A program made the position numbers and the translations under genes. Source: Dryobates pubescens (Eukaryota; Chordata; Aves; Piciformes; Picidae). Taken from it: DNA of 64,000 bases. The notes below the pieces were generated by a model. It saw only the letters and a program-made list of their open reading frames with translations. It ran no database searches and had not been told where the DNA came from. Where the stretch lies: NCBI RefSeq assembly GCF_014839835.1, contig NC_071646.1:5456001-5520000 (forward strand), read 5' to 3'. Shown here piece after piece: positions 1-10,868 of the stretch (its first letter is position 1; the number at the start of each line of letters is the position of its first letter).

Positions 1-620
1 GAGGGCAAAGAGGTCTCCCTTCCACCTTCTCTTCCCCAGCTCTCTCAACAGCTCCTTCTAAGCCCTGTGCTTCTGCCCCCTCAACTATGTTCATTTAGGC
101 CTTGCTGAAAGGTTCACCTCCCAGAGCACTGCCAGAGGACACAGAGCTGAGTCACAGCAACCTTTTCCTACCAGCCAACAGCAGCCAGAGGAGCAGAGCT
201 GACCACAGCCTGACCACTGTGTCCACAGGCAGAGAGGGGGCTGCAGGGGCACGGGGCAGCCACATGCTTGAGCCCTGCTGCAGGAGCTGAGCTGCTGGGG
301 GGAAGTCTGCTGGGAGGTGGCAGGGAGGAAGCTCCTCTCCCACTTGCTGCTCATGCACCAAGAAAGGTGCCAGGTCCACTGGAGCAGCACCCAAGGCAGC
401 TTTGGGTCACACTCAGAGAGCCTGCAAGGTGCTGTGCAGCACAGCTTAACCCAGAGATCAGCAGCAGCAAAGGGAAAAGCTCAAACCACTTCAGCCCCAA
501 AGGGCTCAACCCTTACCCAATTCCCACAGACCACAATGGAACCTGGAGAGACCCTGGAGGGGGGCAAAAGCTGCAGGTGCTGAGCAAACTGCTGCCCCCT
601 GAAGTGTAAAGCATCTGGAG
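1..620. other. Unrecognised single-copy DNA
   Basis: No exon-like ORF with splice sites, RNA gene or known repeat was recognised. The short ORFs overlap on both strands and resemble nothing I know. If the minus-strand exon ending at 10108 is real, this may be intron of that divergent gene. Confidence 0.4.
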
Positions 621-627
621 TTCCTTC

Positions 628-1230
628 CTGCCCCTCAGCACCGCCAGCAGGCTCTCTCCTGCCCCTCAGCACCGCCAGCAGGCTCTCTCCTGCCCCTCAG
701 CACCGCCAGCAGGCTCTCTCCTGCCCCTCAGCACCGCCAGCAGGCTCTCTCCTGCCCCTCAGCACCCCTCAGCACCAGCAGCAGGCTCTCTCCTGCCCCT
801 CAGCACCCCTCAGCACCAGCAACAGGCTCTCTCCTGCCCCTCAGCACCGCCAGCAGGCTCTTTCCTGCCCCTCAGGAGCATGAGCAGGCTCTTTCCTGCC
901 CCTCAGCACTGCCAGCAGGCTCTCTCCTGCCCCTCAGCACCGCCAGCAGGCTCTTTCCTGCCCCTCAGCACCGCCAGCAGGCTCTCTCCTGCCCCTCAGC
1001 ACCCCTCAGCACCAGCAGCAGGCTCTTTCCTGCCCCTCAGGAGCATGAGCAGGCTCTCTCCTGCCCCTCAGCACCACCAGCAGGCTCTCTCCTGCCCCTC
1101 AGCACCACCAGCAGGCTCTTTCCTGCCCCTCGGGAGCATGAGCAGGCTCTTTCCTGCCCCTCAGGAGCATGAGCAGGCTCTTTCCTGCCCCTCAGCACCA
1201 CCAGCAGGCTCCCTCCTGCCCCTCAGGACC
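628..1230. repeat. Minisatellite, 31-bp unit, about 19 copies
   Basis: Units of the form GCACCGCCAGCAGG followed by CTCTCTCCTGCCCCTCA recur every 31 bp (for example at 638, 669, 700, 731). Variant units carry a short internal duplication or a GGAGCATGAG block. A 128-codon + strand ORF across it (880-1266) is a by-product of the array. Confidence 0.9.
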
Positions 1231-1780
1231 ATGAATTGGCCTCTTGCACAAGGTTACAAGAACTAAGGCAAGCTGTGGAACTCTCCAAAGGCTCCTTCCC
1301 CACACATGCAGTGAAGTCTCTTCCAACCTCCCAAGGAGTACAAAAGGCTTTTGTGATCAGGAACTTCCATCCTCTCAGTCCCTACACTCAGGCACCAACA
1401 CCTCCCCAAGGGCAGCTGTCTCCACGAGCATTAAGCCAAGGAGGTCTGCAAGTGCCTGCCAGCAGCTTTGTGTCAATGGGTTGGGGAACTCATTCACACC
1501 TCCCAAGTGCTGCTGCAGATACCATTCCTGACAGACAGAACCTTTTCTGTGGCTGGAGCTTATGCAATGCCAGGATTGTTAATCCACTCCCCCAGAGGAA
1601 GCAGAAATTAGCCAGCTTCCATGTGGGTTAAGGCCTCCTCCTCCTCCTGTTTCCCTCCCTGCTTTGTTCCAGTGCTGATGCCCCAGCAGCTGCTATTAAC
1701 CCTGCAGGACCTGGGAGCCCTGGAACCAGCACCCAGCTGATTCCCAGTCCTGCTGGAACTCTGGTGGCAGCAAACAGCAG
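1231..1780. other. Unrecognised single-copy DNA
   Basis: Between the 31-bp array and a CR1 block. Two overlapping + strand ORFs (1236-1631 and 1244-1531) have no recognisable motif and no convincing splice context. I see no gene. Confidence 0.4.
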
Positions 1781-2330
1781 CTGGCAGGCTTCTTCCCTTC
1801 CTGCTTTGTCCCTACCCAGGGCAGCTCACAGAAAGCAAGCATCCAGAGAGGCCTTGACAGGCTGCACACCAGGAGACTCCACAACCTCTCTGGGCAGCCT
1901 GCTCCAGGCCTCCAGCAGCCTCACACCAAAGAAGTTTCTCCTCCTGTCCAGGTGGAACCTCCTGGGTTCCACTTTGTGCCCCTTGGCCTGGCCCAGGGCA
2001 CCACTGAGCAGAGTCTGGCCCCAGCCTCTTGCCCCCCAGCCTTTAGCTCTTGCTGAGCATTGAGCAGGTCCCCTTGGGGCTGCTCTGTTCCAGGCTCAAC
2101 AGCCCCAGGTCCTTCCTCACCAGACAGATGTTTCAGTGCCTTCATCATCCTCATAAGCCTCCCCTGGACTCTCTCCAGCAGTTCCCTGTCTCTCTTGAAA
2201 TGGGAAACCCAAAACTGGACCCAGGGCTCCAGCTGTGGCCTCACTGGGGCAGAGCAGAGGGGGAGGAGAACCCCCCTGGCCCTGCTGGCCTCCCTCTTCA
2301 TGCTCCTCAGGTCACAAAAGAAAGCATCCA
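1780..2330 (-). mobile_element. CR1 fragment, subtype E
   Basis: On the minus strand it reads as the CR1 ORF2 C-terminus and 3' region (GLLE-type; [10 protein letters not shown] in sister copies). It shares its sequence with 6888-7432. The 5' side is truncated. Confidence 0.85.
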
Positions 2331-2500
2331 GAGAGGCCTTGAAAGTCTGCACAGGAAGAGACTTCACAGCCCCTCAGGGCAGCCTGCTCCAGGGCCCCAG
2401 CACCACCACACTAAAGAAATCTTCCCTCATGTTGAGCTGGAAGTTCCTGGGGTCCAGCTTGTGTCCACTGCCTCTTGGCCTGTCACAGGACACCACTGAA
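2331..2500 (-). mobile_element. CR1 fragment
   Basis: Short minus-strand CR1 3'-region piece next to the previous copy and diverged from it, so a separate insertion or a broken tandem. Confidence 0.7.
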
Positions 2501-2835
2501 AGGAGCTGCTCTCTTCTCCCAGGCAAGCAGCACCAGAACAAGAGGACACAGTCTCAAGCTGTGCCAGGGGAGGTTTAGGCTGGATGTTAGATAGAAATTC
2601 TTCCCAGCCAGAGAGATTGGCCCTGGGGATGTGCTGCCCAGGGAGGTGGTGGAGTCCCCATCCCTGGAGGTGTTTAGGAAGGGCCTGGATGGAGTGCTTG
2701 ATGCCATGGTTGAGTTGATCAGATGGTGTTGGGTGAGAGGTTGGACTTGGTGATCTCAAAGGTCTCTTCCAACCTGGCTAATTCTATTCTGTCCTATCCT
2801 ATCCTACTCTACCCAATCCTATCCCTGACCCCACC
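2501..2835 (+). mobile_element. CR1 fragment, subtype A, with pentamer tail
   Basis: Encodes the CR1 ORF2 end ([14 protein letters not shown]) and ends in the usual CAACCTGG-TTAATTCTA 3' terminus, here CAACCTGGCTAATTCTA, followed by a short CCTAT/TATCC pentamer tail at about 2785-2830. Confidence 0.9.
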
Positions 2836-2839
2836 CTTC

Positions 2840-3105
2840 AGATATTGGTGAAATTACTAAGATTTCCTCTCAGTCTTCTCTTCTCCAGCCTCAGCAGCCC
2901 CAGGGCTCTCAGCCTTTCCTCCTCACAGAGAGGTTCCAATCCCTTCATCATCCTCATAGCCTCCCCTGGCCTCTCTCCAGCAGTTCCCTGTCCCTCTCGA
3001 ACTGGGGATACCAGAACTGGACCCAGGGCTCCAGCTGTGGCCTGAGCAGGGCAGAGCAGAAGGGGTGAAGCACCTCTCTTGCCCTGCTGGGGCACACTCT
3101 TCCTG
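2840..3105 (-). mobile_element. CR1 fragment, internal ORF2 part
   Basis: The minus strand encodes a piece around residues LLRPQLEPWVQFWYPQF, the CR1 RT C-terminal region upstream of the 3' end. It lacks the 3' terminus. Confidence 0.8.
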
Positions 3106-3639
3106 CACCTTGGTTTCCCAAGCTACATGGCCCAGCCCAGCCCTTCCAAGCAGCACAGCCTGGCAGCAGCAATCACTCACCCCCAGCAGCAGGCACAAGG
3201 TGCAGCTGTGCTGCCTGCTGCCTGCCAAGCTCAGCTTCCTCCTGAAAACTCTGATTCAAGAGGCCAAGCTGCTGGCTGCCCACAGCCAGGGCAGGCACGT
3301 AGCAAGGCTTTATGAGAGCTGCCTGGGTGCCCCATTCAGTTCCCCACTTCTTGTAACACAGGCCTCTGCCTCTGGCCCTGTGACTCATGGATTTGAAGCC
3401 ACATCATCTGTCCACAAATTGCCCAGGCAGACCTGACACACTGTGCAGCTGTGCCCTCATTCCTGTGCTCCATTTCCTTGACCCTTTTCTTTGGGTTGAT
3501 GCTTCTTTTCACTGTTCCAGCAGTGAAGCCCAGGCACATTTCTGTTCTCTCAGTAAATTGCTGACCAGTTCTCCAGTCACTGGGCAGTGGGAAGGTGAGT
3601 GATGGCCACTGCCTTCAACCCACCTCAAAGAGCACCTCT
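3106..3639. other. Unrecognised single-copy DNA
   Basis: No exon, RNA gene or repeat recognised between two CR1 copies. Confidence 0.4.
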
Positions 3640-4022
3640 CCTAGGAGGGCAGGCTGGAGAGGAGAAGGCTCCCAGGAGACCTCCTTGTGGCCTCCCAGGA
3701 GCTGCAGGGGGCTGCAGGAAAGCTGGGGAGGGACTTTGGAGGGGGTGAGGGAGGGATAGGACTGGGGGGATGGAGCAGAACTAGAAGTGGGGAGCTGGAG
3801 ATTGGCTGTGAGGAAGAAGTTGTTGGCCAGGAGGGTGGTGAGAGCCTGGCACAGGCTGCCCAGGGAGGTGGTGGAAGCCTCCTGCCTGGAGGTGTTTGCA
3901 GCCAGGCTGGAGGTGGCTGTGAGCAACCTGCTGTGGTGTGAGGTGTCCCTGCCCATGGCAGGGGCTTGGAGCTGGCTGAGCCTTGAGTTCCCTTCCAACC
4001 CTGACAGTTCTGTGATTCTATG
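3640..4022 (+). mobile_element. CR1 fragment, subtype B
   Basis: Encodes the subtype-B ending ([19 protein letters not shown]) and finishes with a GTGATTCTATG tail. Confidence 0.9.
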
Positions 4023-4164
4023 TCCAGCCTGTTCCAGTTGACAGCTCACAAAGGTATTACTGCATCTCAGGAGCAAACTTGAGGCAGAACCTGAACATTT
4101 TACACCCAGGAGCAAGCAGTGGATGAACATCAACTGCAAGAGCTGCTCCTCAGCCTCTCCTCCC

Positions 4165-4495
4165 ACCCTGCACAGGCACATCCAGGCCTCCCATCTCAGC
4201 TCTGAGCTGCTGCAGCCTCTCAGAGGATCATGAGGGAGCAAAGCCAGGATGTCAGGCTCTGCAGCAGCAATCAGCCCCCAGACACATCCAGGCCTCCCAT
4301 CTCAGCTCCGGGCTGCTCCAGCCTCTCAGAGGATCATGAGGGAGCAGAGTCAGGGTGTCAGGCTCTGCAGCAGCAATCAGCCCCCAGACACATCCAGGCC
4401 TCCCATCTCAGCTCTGGGCTGCTCCAGCCTCTCAGTGGATCATGAGGGAGCAGAGTCAGGGTGTCAGGCTCTGCAGCAGCAATCAGCCCCCAGTG
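4165..4495. repeat. Tandem repeat, about 106-bp unit, 3 copies
   Basis: CACATCCAGGCCTCCCATCT recurs near 4176, 4284 and 4390, each followed by GGATCATGAGGGAGCA and TCAGGCTCTGCAGCAGCAAT. Copies are over 95% alike by eye. Confidence 0.9.
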
Positions 4496-4504
4496 GTTTG
4501 TGGC

Positions 4505-4712
4505 TTGCAGTGCTGCAAGGGGACAGAGTTTTGAGCAGGGCCTGTTGGGACAGGACAAGGGGGGATGGTTGGGAACTAAAAGAGGCAGAATCAGAGTGGA
4601 GAGAAGGGAGAAACGTTTGACCCTGGGGGTGGGGAGAGCCCGTGCCAGGTTGGCCAGAGAGCTGGGAGCTGCCCCATGCCTGGCACCAGTGCAGGTCAGG
4701 CACATGGCAGTG
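4505..4712 (+). mobile_element. CR1 fragment, subtype C, 3' truncated
   Basis: Starts at the GGACAGAGTTTTGAGC segment shared by all subtype-C copies and stops inside the 3' region near GGCACCAGTGCAGG. Confidence 0.8.
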
Positions 4713-5490
4713 CAGAGCCAGGGACTCAAAACTGTCCTAACCTTGGCAAAAAGTGGTGCAGAAGCCCTAGCCAAGGGCATGTTGGAATCAGACACCTGAG
4801 ATGAGAGAGGCTTTCCCTAGCAGCCTGGCCAAATCCCCTCTCCAAAGCAGAGCCTGCAATCACTCTGCTTCTACAGCAGATGTTAATTGCACCAAATCAG
4901 TCATTTCTGAACTCAGCAGCAGCTCTGGTTTTGCTGCTTACAAACAAAGGGGAATTAACAATGGTGGGGGCTCCTCATCCCATTACATCTCCCCCCAGAG
5001 GAAGTATTTCCCATGCTGCCTGTCTGCAGATGGGTTCAATTAGCCAGCAATGAACTGAGCCTCTGGCTAAATCTCCTTTCTATCGAGCAATTCATTTAGA
5101 AAGCAGGAGATCCTTTGGCAGCTGAAGTGGCCTCTATCAGCAGGCACCAGTTCAGCACTTCTCCTGTAAAGAAAGGCCTCATTCTCCACAGGCTCCTCAG
5201 GGAGCACAAAGCAGCAGTCCCAGGGCCTCTGTGCCCCAGCTGAAGGTTTAGGGAGGCTCATTTTGCATCTAACAACCAGGGGGAGGAAGAACTTCTGCCA
5301 GCCCAAGAGCCTGTGACTAAGAGAGGCTGCAAGGGTTATGGCCACCTCTGGGAGCTCTGCAAGTCTCCCCTCAAGTTATTTGGCTGCTGAGTGAGGCTGC
5401 CATCCTGCAGGGACTGTCACAGCAGGGCTGCACCTCTGGGAGGCAATTATGGCTGCAATGGCAGCAGGGGACAGAGGTGGTGGTAGCTGC
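4713..5490. other. Single-copy DNA, AT-richer, possible regulatory sequence
   Basis: No exon seen. Around 4938-4962 is a run with forkhead-like ACAAACA and SOX-like ACAAAGG and AACAATGG words within about 25 bp. Whether it is conserved cannot be judged from one sequence. Confidence 0.3.
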
Positions 5491-5497
5491 TGCCCAG

Positions 5498-6100
5498 CAC
5501 TGAGGTCTCACAGCAAACCCATTACCAAGGGGGGCTCAGGGAACCCTAGAGAACACTGAGGTCTCACAGCAAATCCATTACCAAGGGGGGCTCAGGGAAC
5601 CCTAGAGAACACTGAGGTCTCACAGCAAATCCATTACCAAGGGGGGCTCAGGGAACCCTAGAGAACACTGAGGTCTCAGCAAATCCATTACCAAGGGGCT
5701 CAGGGAACCCTAGAGAACACTGAGGTCTCACAGCAAATCCATTACCAAGGGGCTCAGGGAACCCTAGAGAACACTGAGGTCTCAGCAAATCCATTATCAA
5801 GGGGCTCAGGGAACCCTAGAGAACACTGAGGTCTCACAGCAAATCCATTACCAAGGGGCTCAGGGAACCCTAGAGAACACTGAGGTCTCACAGCAAATCC
5901 ATTACCAAGGGGCTCAGGGAACCCTAGAGAACACTGAGGTCTCACAGCAAATCCATTACCAAGGGGGACTCAGGGAACCCTAGAGAACACTGAGGTCTCA
6001 CAGCAAATCCATTACCAAGGGGGGGCTCAGGGAACCCTAGAGAACACTGAGGTCTCACAGCAAATCCATTACCAAGGGGCTCAGGGAACCCTAGAGAACT
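5498..6100. repeat. Minisatellite, about 52-57-bp unit, 11 copies
   Basis: Each unit runs GAGGTCTCACAGCAAATCCA, TTACCAAGGGG, CTCAGGGAACCCTAGAGAAC, with length variation in a G run. It ends directly at a CR1 tail (6105), which may have seeded or bounded the array. Confidence 0.9.
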
Positions 6101-6104
6101 GAGG

Positions 6105-6185
6105 AGCTGGTTTGGTTGGAAATGACAGGTTGGGCTTGATGATCTTTGAGGTCTTTTCCAACCTTATTGATTCTATGACTCTATG
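6105..6185 (+). mobile_element. CR1 3' tail fragment
   Basis: Only the last 80 bp of a CR1 (GGTTGGGCTTGATGATC through GATTCTATGACTCTATG). Confidence 0.8.
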
Positions 6186-6465
6186 AAATGACCTTTCAGA
6201 TCATCCAGGCCCAACCACTCTCTGGCTCTGCTGAGGCTGGTGATAAACCACAGCCCTCAGCACCAGGCTTTTAAACACCTCTAGGAATGGGGATTCCACC
6301 ACCCTCCCTGGGCAGCCAGGGCCAGTGCCTGAGAACCCTTTCAGGGGAGAAGTTTCTTTTGATGTCCAACTTCAGCCTCCTCTGGTGCAGCTTGAGGCTC
6401 TTTCCCCTCACCCTGTCACTGATGACAAGGGAGAAGGCACCAACCCCACCTCTCCCCAACCTTCT
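6186..6465 (-). mobile_element. Older CR1 fragment
   Basis: Diverged minus-strand CR1 3' part, head-to-head with the preceding tail. The ORF remnant reads [14 protein letters not shown] on the minus strand. Confidence 0.75.
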
Positions 6466-6887
6466 TTCAGCTGAGGCATTAACCACTCATCTTTCTCTTC
6501 CACCTGAATCTGCTACTTAAGGATTTCCAGGTATTTAAAGTGGACTTAATAAACAGCATCCCTTTTAGACCCTGTTATAACCCTGCTTCCTTTAACCACA
6601 CTGCTCCCCTGGGAGCTGAACACTTGGCTGCCTGTCACAGCCACATGGAGTAAGTTCAAGGTGAGGCTGAGTGACAAACACCTCCCAGCATGCCCCAGAC
6701 TGAAAGCTTCACCTCAAACCCCAAAGGTGACTCTTACTACTCATGACCAGCGAAGGCAGAGTGAATCACCAGACTGGAAAACACCACAACAGCCTGAAGA
6801 GAAAACTCAAAGGTCAGGAAAGCTCCTGGATTCTGGGAAGGGAGGACTCAGCGTGCCAAGGTGTGAAGGCACCTCAGAGGCTGAGGC
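6466..6887. other. Unrecognised single-copy DNA
   Basis: No gene or repeat recognised. Confidence 0.4.
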
Positions 6888-7432
6888 ACAGAATGGTAGG
6901 GGTTGGGAGGGACCTCCAGAGGTTGAGTCCAACCCCCCTGCCAAAGCAGCATCACCCAGGGCAGCTCACACAGGAAGGTGTCCAGGTGGGGCTTGAAAGT
7001 CTCCAGAGGAGACTCCACAACCTCTCTGGGCAGCCTGCTCCAGGCCTCCAGCAGCCTCACACCAGAGATGTTTTGCCTCCTGTCCAGGTGGATCCTCCTG
7101 GGTTCCACTTTGTGCCCCTTGGCCTGGCCCTGGGCACCACTGAGCAGAGTCTGGCCCCAGCCTCTTGCCCCCCAGCCTTTAGCTCTTGCTGAGCATTGAG
7201 CAGGTCCCCTGTGGGGCTGCTCTGCTCCAGGCTCAACAGCCCCAGGTCCTTCCTCACCAGACAGATGTTTCAGTGCCTTCATCATCCTCATAAGCCTCCC
7301 CTGGACTCCCTCCAGCAGTTCCCTGTCTCTCTTGCACTGGGGAACCCCAAACTGGACCCAGGACTCCAGATAAGGTCTCAGCTGGGCAGAGCAGAGGGAG
7401 AGGAGAACCTCCCTGGCCCTGCTGGCCACACA
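6888..7432 (-). mobile_element. CR1 fragment, subtype E
   Basis: The minus strand encodes [20 protein letters not shown] and the downstream CR1 3' region. Closely matches 1780-2330. Confidence 0.9.
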
Positions 7433-7435
7433 TGT

Positions 7436-7605
7436 GCCCCTTGCCCTTTAGCTGCTGTTCCTATGACTGGGCACCACTGCCAAGAGCCTGGCACCTTCAC
7501 CTTGCTCCCTGCCCCTCAGATATTAATAGACACTGAGCAGATCCCTTCTCAGCCTTCTCTCCTCCACATTAAACATCCCCAGGGCTCTCAGTCTTTCAAA
7601 AGGAT
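7436..7605 (-). mobile_element. CR1 fragment, internal
   Basis: Minus-strand piece matching the segment upstream of the subtype-D/E ending (AGATATTAATAGACACTGAG, CCCAGGGCTCTCAGTC). Confidence 0.7.
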
Positions 7606-8641
7606 GATCAAATCAGCTAAGGGAAGGGGGTGGGTGGGGGGTGGGCTTCTCAGTTCTGATGGTTCAAAGCATAAGAACTGCCCACAGAAGCCATGAACGT
7701 GGGTGCTGTCACAGAGAGTTATGTCAGTGGAAGCTACAGCTGGACAGGCTGCTTTGCAGGGGGGCATTTCATCAGTGGCATCAGCACACAGAGCCTGCAA
7801 ACAGCATCAGACTCTCTCTTTCCTGAAGGAAAAGGTGGCTGCTTCCCTGCATGCAACTGCTGCACTGCAATGAAAGCATTGGCAAACCCAGCCTGGTGAA
7901 TAAGAACCAACAACTCTCACAAGCAGCTTTCCCTGCAGACTGACTGAGAGCTTCTGGGGTTCAACAATTCACTGCTGTGATGCTCCCATCACTGAAAATG
8001 CTTCAAGGAAGCAAGGGCAGAAGGATTTACTGCTCTTAAACCCAGTGCAGTCAGGTCCAGGAACTGGGGCAAACAGGGGACACACCTCAGAAGGAAGAGC
8101 TGAGCCTCTGGGTTGATTGCCCAGACACAACTTCTTCCTTCCAATTAGCAGCTTGTGATTGCTGCTAATGCCAGCAGGAAGGGCTGGGGCTTTGTGGTGA
8201 GGCTAGAGCAGGCACAAGGGGCACAGCTGAACTCTCTGCCTCCAGGCAGATGTCCCTCCTGGCTGCAGTGGGGGGGGGGACTAGATGAGCTCTGAAGGTC
8301 CCTTCCAACCAAACCTCTGAGGTTTGCACCAACCCTGGCAAAAGAATCCAAGATGTCCTCTTTGCAGAGCTGTATTCTCAGCCCCCCAGATTCACATCCA
8401 AGGATTGTAGCATGATTATTACCCCTTTGCCAAGGAGCCTAAACTCACTGAGGAGGCAGGGGAGAGAGAGCAGGATCAAAGGGAAAGTCAGGACACAAAG
8501 GGTTGCTCAAGAGCAGAAGCAGGCCAAGGTCTCACCCATGGCACCTGGTCAGGGGAAAACCCTTTAGAAACTCCCCTTCAAACCACAGCAGGGGCAGAAA
8601 GAGGGCAAGAAAATGAAGGGAGACTGAAGGCTAAAATCCAT
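7606..8641. other. Mostly unrecognised single-copy DNA
   Basis: No exon or RNA gene was identified. It contains only the short CR1 tail at 8240-8335. A (G)10 run lies at 8270-8279. Confidence 0.4.
8240..8335 (+). mobile_element. CR1 3' tail fragment
   Basis: Short piece with GATGAGCTCTGAAGGTCCCT and TCCAACC, the terminal CR1 motif. Confidence 0.6.
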
Positions 8642-9455
8642 GGAATTTTAGAACCAGTAGGGTTGGAAAAGACCTCAAAGATCATCAAGTCCAACCTCTC
8701 CCCCAGCACCATCTGATCAACTCAACCATGGCACCAAGGGCCACATCCAGGCTCTTCCTAAACACCTCCAGGGATGGGGACTCCACCACCTCCCTGGGCA
8801 GCACATCCCCAGGGCCAATCTCTCTTGCTGGGAAGAACTTTCTCCTCCCCTCCAGCCTGAACCTCCCCTGGCACAGCTTGAGACTGTGTCCTCTTGTTCT
8901 GGTGCTGCTAGCCTGGGAGAAGAGCCCAACCCCCACCTGGCTCCAACCTCCCTGCAGGGAGTTGCAGAGAGCAAGAAGGTCTCCCCTGAGCCTCCTCTTC
9001 TGCAGGCTAAGCAACCCCAGCTCCCTCAGCCTCTCCTCCCAGGGCTGTGCTCCAGACCCCTCCCCAGCTTTGTTGCCCTTCTCTGGACACCTTCCAGCAG
9101 CTCAACCTCTTTCCTGACCTGAGGAGCCCAGAGCTGGCCACAGGACTCCAGCTGTGGCCTCAGCAGTGCTGAGCACAGGACAGGATGAGCTCCCTGCTCC
9201 TGCTGGCCACACTCTTCCTGATGCAGGCCAGGACACCCTTGGCCTTCGTGGCCACCTGGGCACACTGCTGGCTCACATTCAGCCTACTGTCAACCAGTAC
9301 CTCCAGGTCCCTCTCTGCCTGGCTGCTCTCAGCCACTCTGCCCCCAGCCTGCAGCACTGCCTGGGGTTGTTGTGGCCAATGTGTAGAACCTGGCACTTGG
9401 ATGAGTTCAGTCTCCTGCCCTTGGATGTGTAGGAGGTCAGTGTAGCCAACCAGCA
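8642..9455 (-). mobile_element. Longest CR1 fragment, subtype A
   Basis: About 0.8 kb on the minus strand. It encodes the CR1 RT C-terminus from KCQVLHIGHNN through [11 protein letters not shown] to [14 protein letters not shown]. This is the most 5'-extended copy in the window and the best reference for the subtype. Confidence 0.92.
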
Positions 9456-10107
9456 GCCCAAGTTTCCTGCTCTGGGGGTGCTGGTCACAAGCAGCAGCTT
9501 GGTGCAAGGGCACTGGGCACAACCCAGGCCCTGAAGCCTCCCAGGCAGCACAAGGCAAAGGCAGAAGGGAGCAAAGGTGCAGGGATGCAGGCAGGAACTC
9601 AAGGAACAACAGCCCCATCCCCCTGCCCAACACAGAGCACAGGAGAGGCCCCAAAGGCCTCCTCTCTGCCAGGCAGAGGCAAGCCCAGCTCCAGGGAAGG
9701 CCCCAGAGACCTCTCCCCCCAGGCCCACGCCTGGCCCAGCAAAGCCCCCGCGGAGCGGCGGAGTCCGCTGGGGCCCTCGGCCCCACAGACATTCCCCTGA
9801 CCCCACGGACACCTTCTTTAATGCTCACACGGACACGGAAGGCTCCCACCGAACCCCGACTGCCCGTTCCTCCGGACACACGGCACACAACGGGACCCCA
9901 GACGCAGAAGCCACCCGCAATGAACAGAGCAGGCCGGGAAGGCCTCTAAAGCCCTCCCAAAGCCCGGAGAGGTCCGGAGAGGGCCCTTATAGCCTGCCCC
10001 CCAGGCCCCCCGAGGGCCGGGCAGGTCCCACAGACCCCTCCAGGCTCCACGCAGCGCAAGCGGAGCGCCCCCCGACCGCCCCCCCCCCGCCTCTAGGCCT
10101 CACTCAC

Positions 10108-10250
10108 CGCGTCCCGGCCGGGGCCGCTCCCTCAGGCGGCCGGGGGCGGGGTCCCGCCGCTCAGCCACGCCCCACCCGCGCCGCCATTCGATTGGCTCCG
10201 CTCTCAGAGCAGGCTGGCCAATACGAACGGAGGGAGCGAGAAGGGGGGTG
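10108..10250 (-). other. Putative non-coding first exon of a divergent gene
   Basis: On the minus strand GCG is followed by GTGAGTG at 10107-10101, a near-consensus 5' splice site inside the CpG island. No coding exon of a partner gene was found in 1-10100, so intron 1 would have to extend out of the window. In human, PXT1 and KCTD20 lie on this side of ETV7; KCTD20 is the likelier candidate by synteny, but this is inference. The 5' end at 10250 is arbitrary. Confidence 0.35.
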
Positions 10251-10734
10251 GGACATGCCGGGGGCGGGGCCTTGCCTTGCGCGCGTGTGGCGCCCGTGGG
10301 TGCTGCGCTGCGCTGCTTCCCCCCCCCCCCCCCCCCAGCGCCTCTGGGACTTTCTGCCGTGCCCCTTGTTCCCATAGCCCCGGCCCGCCTGTCCCGGCCC
10401 GCTTGTCCCTGCCGTGCCCGGTGGAGGGGAAGAAACCACCACCCAACGATAAAATTCGAGCTGCTGCCTCCCGGGGTGTCCCGGGAGCCATCCTCCAGCA
10501 GCGCGTCCCACCCAGGGGGACGAGACCTCCCGAGAGCAGGGCTTCCCCCGGTGCTGTCCCGGGGCTGTCCCGGGGCTGGGAGCCACACCCGCCGGGCGCA
10601 GGCGGATTCCCCGCGCCGGAGGTGACGGGGGGCCCCGGCACCGGGAGCACCTGCAGACGGGAGAGGGACGGGGGGAACACAGGAGCCCTGACGCTGCCCC
10701 CTCGCTGCTCTCCTGCCCCTCGGGACTCCGCATC

Positions 10735-10758
10735 GTTTCGATTTCGTTTCCCGGAAGG
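10735..10758 (+). promoter_or_regulatory. ISRE + GAS + ETS site cluster of ETV7
   Basis: TTTC-GA-TTTC-G-TTTC at 10736-10750 contains a perfect TTTCNNTTTC interferon-stimulated response core. It runs into TTCCCGGAA (10748-10756), a palindromic STAT GAS element, which overlaps CCGGAAGG (10751-10758), an ETS consensus. It lies about 105-130 bp upstream of the ETV7 start codon. Human ETV7 is interferon-induced, so the placement is apt. Confidence 0.75.
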
Positions 10759-10862
10759 ATAGCGTCGAAGCCGCAGCGGTCGCAGGGACGGGACCTGGGG
10801 GGCAGCGGGGTGGGGGCAGCGCTGAGTACCGCTGTGGGAACGGCCACTCACCGACACTGGGG

Positions 10863-10868
10863 ATGCAG
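10863..10868 (+). CDS. ETV7: ETV7 coding exon 1 (Met-Gln only)
   Basis: ATGCAG followed by GTAAGA at 10869. The coding part is six bases; the rest of the exon is 5' UTR in the CpG island. Human ETV7 also starts Met-Gln, and joining in phase 0 to 13387 continues with the human-like VAIS...P. G at -3 gives a fair Kozak context. Confidence 0.8.

Noticed and set aside
628-6100. CRISPR-like repeat arrays
   Set aside because: Contiguous minisatellites in a vertebrate genome; no unique spacers or cas genes.
9160-9888. 242-codon minus-strand ORF
   Set aside because: Its C-terminal half is CR1 reverse transcriptase end; the N-terminal half is CpG-island sequence with no homology I know.
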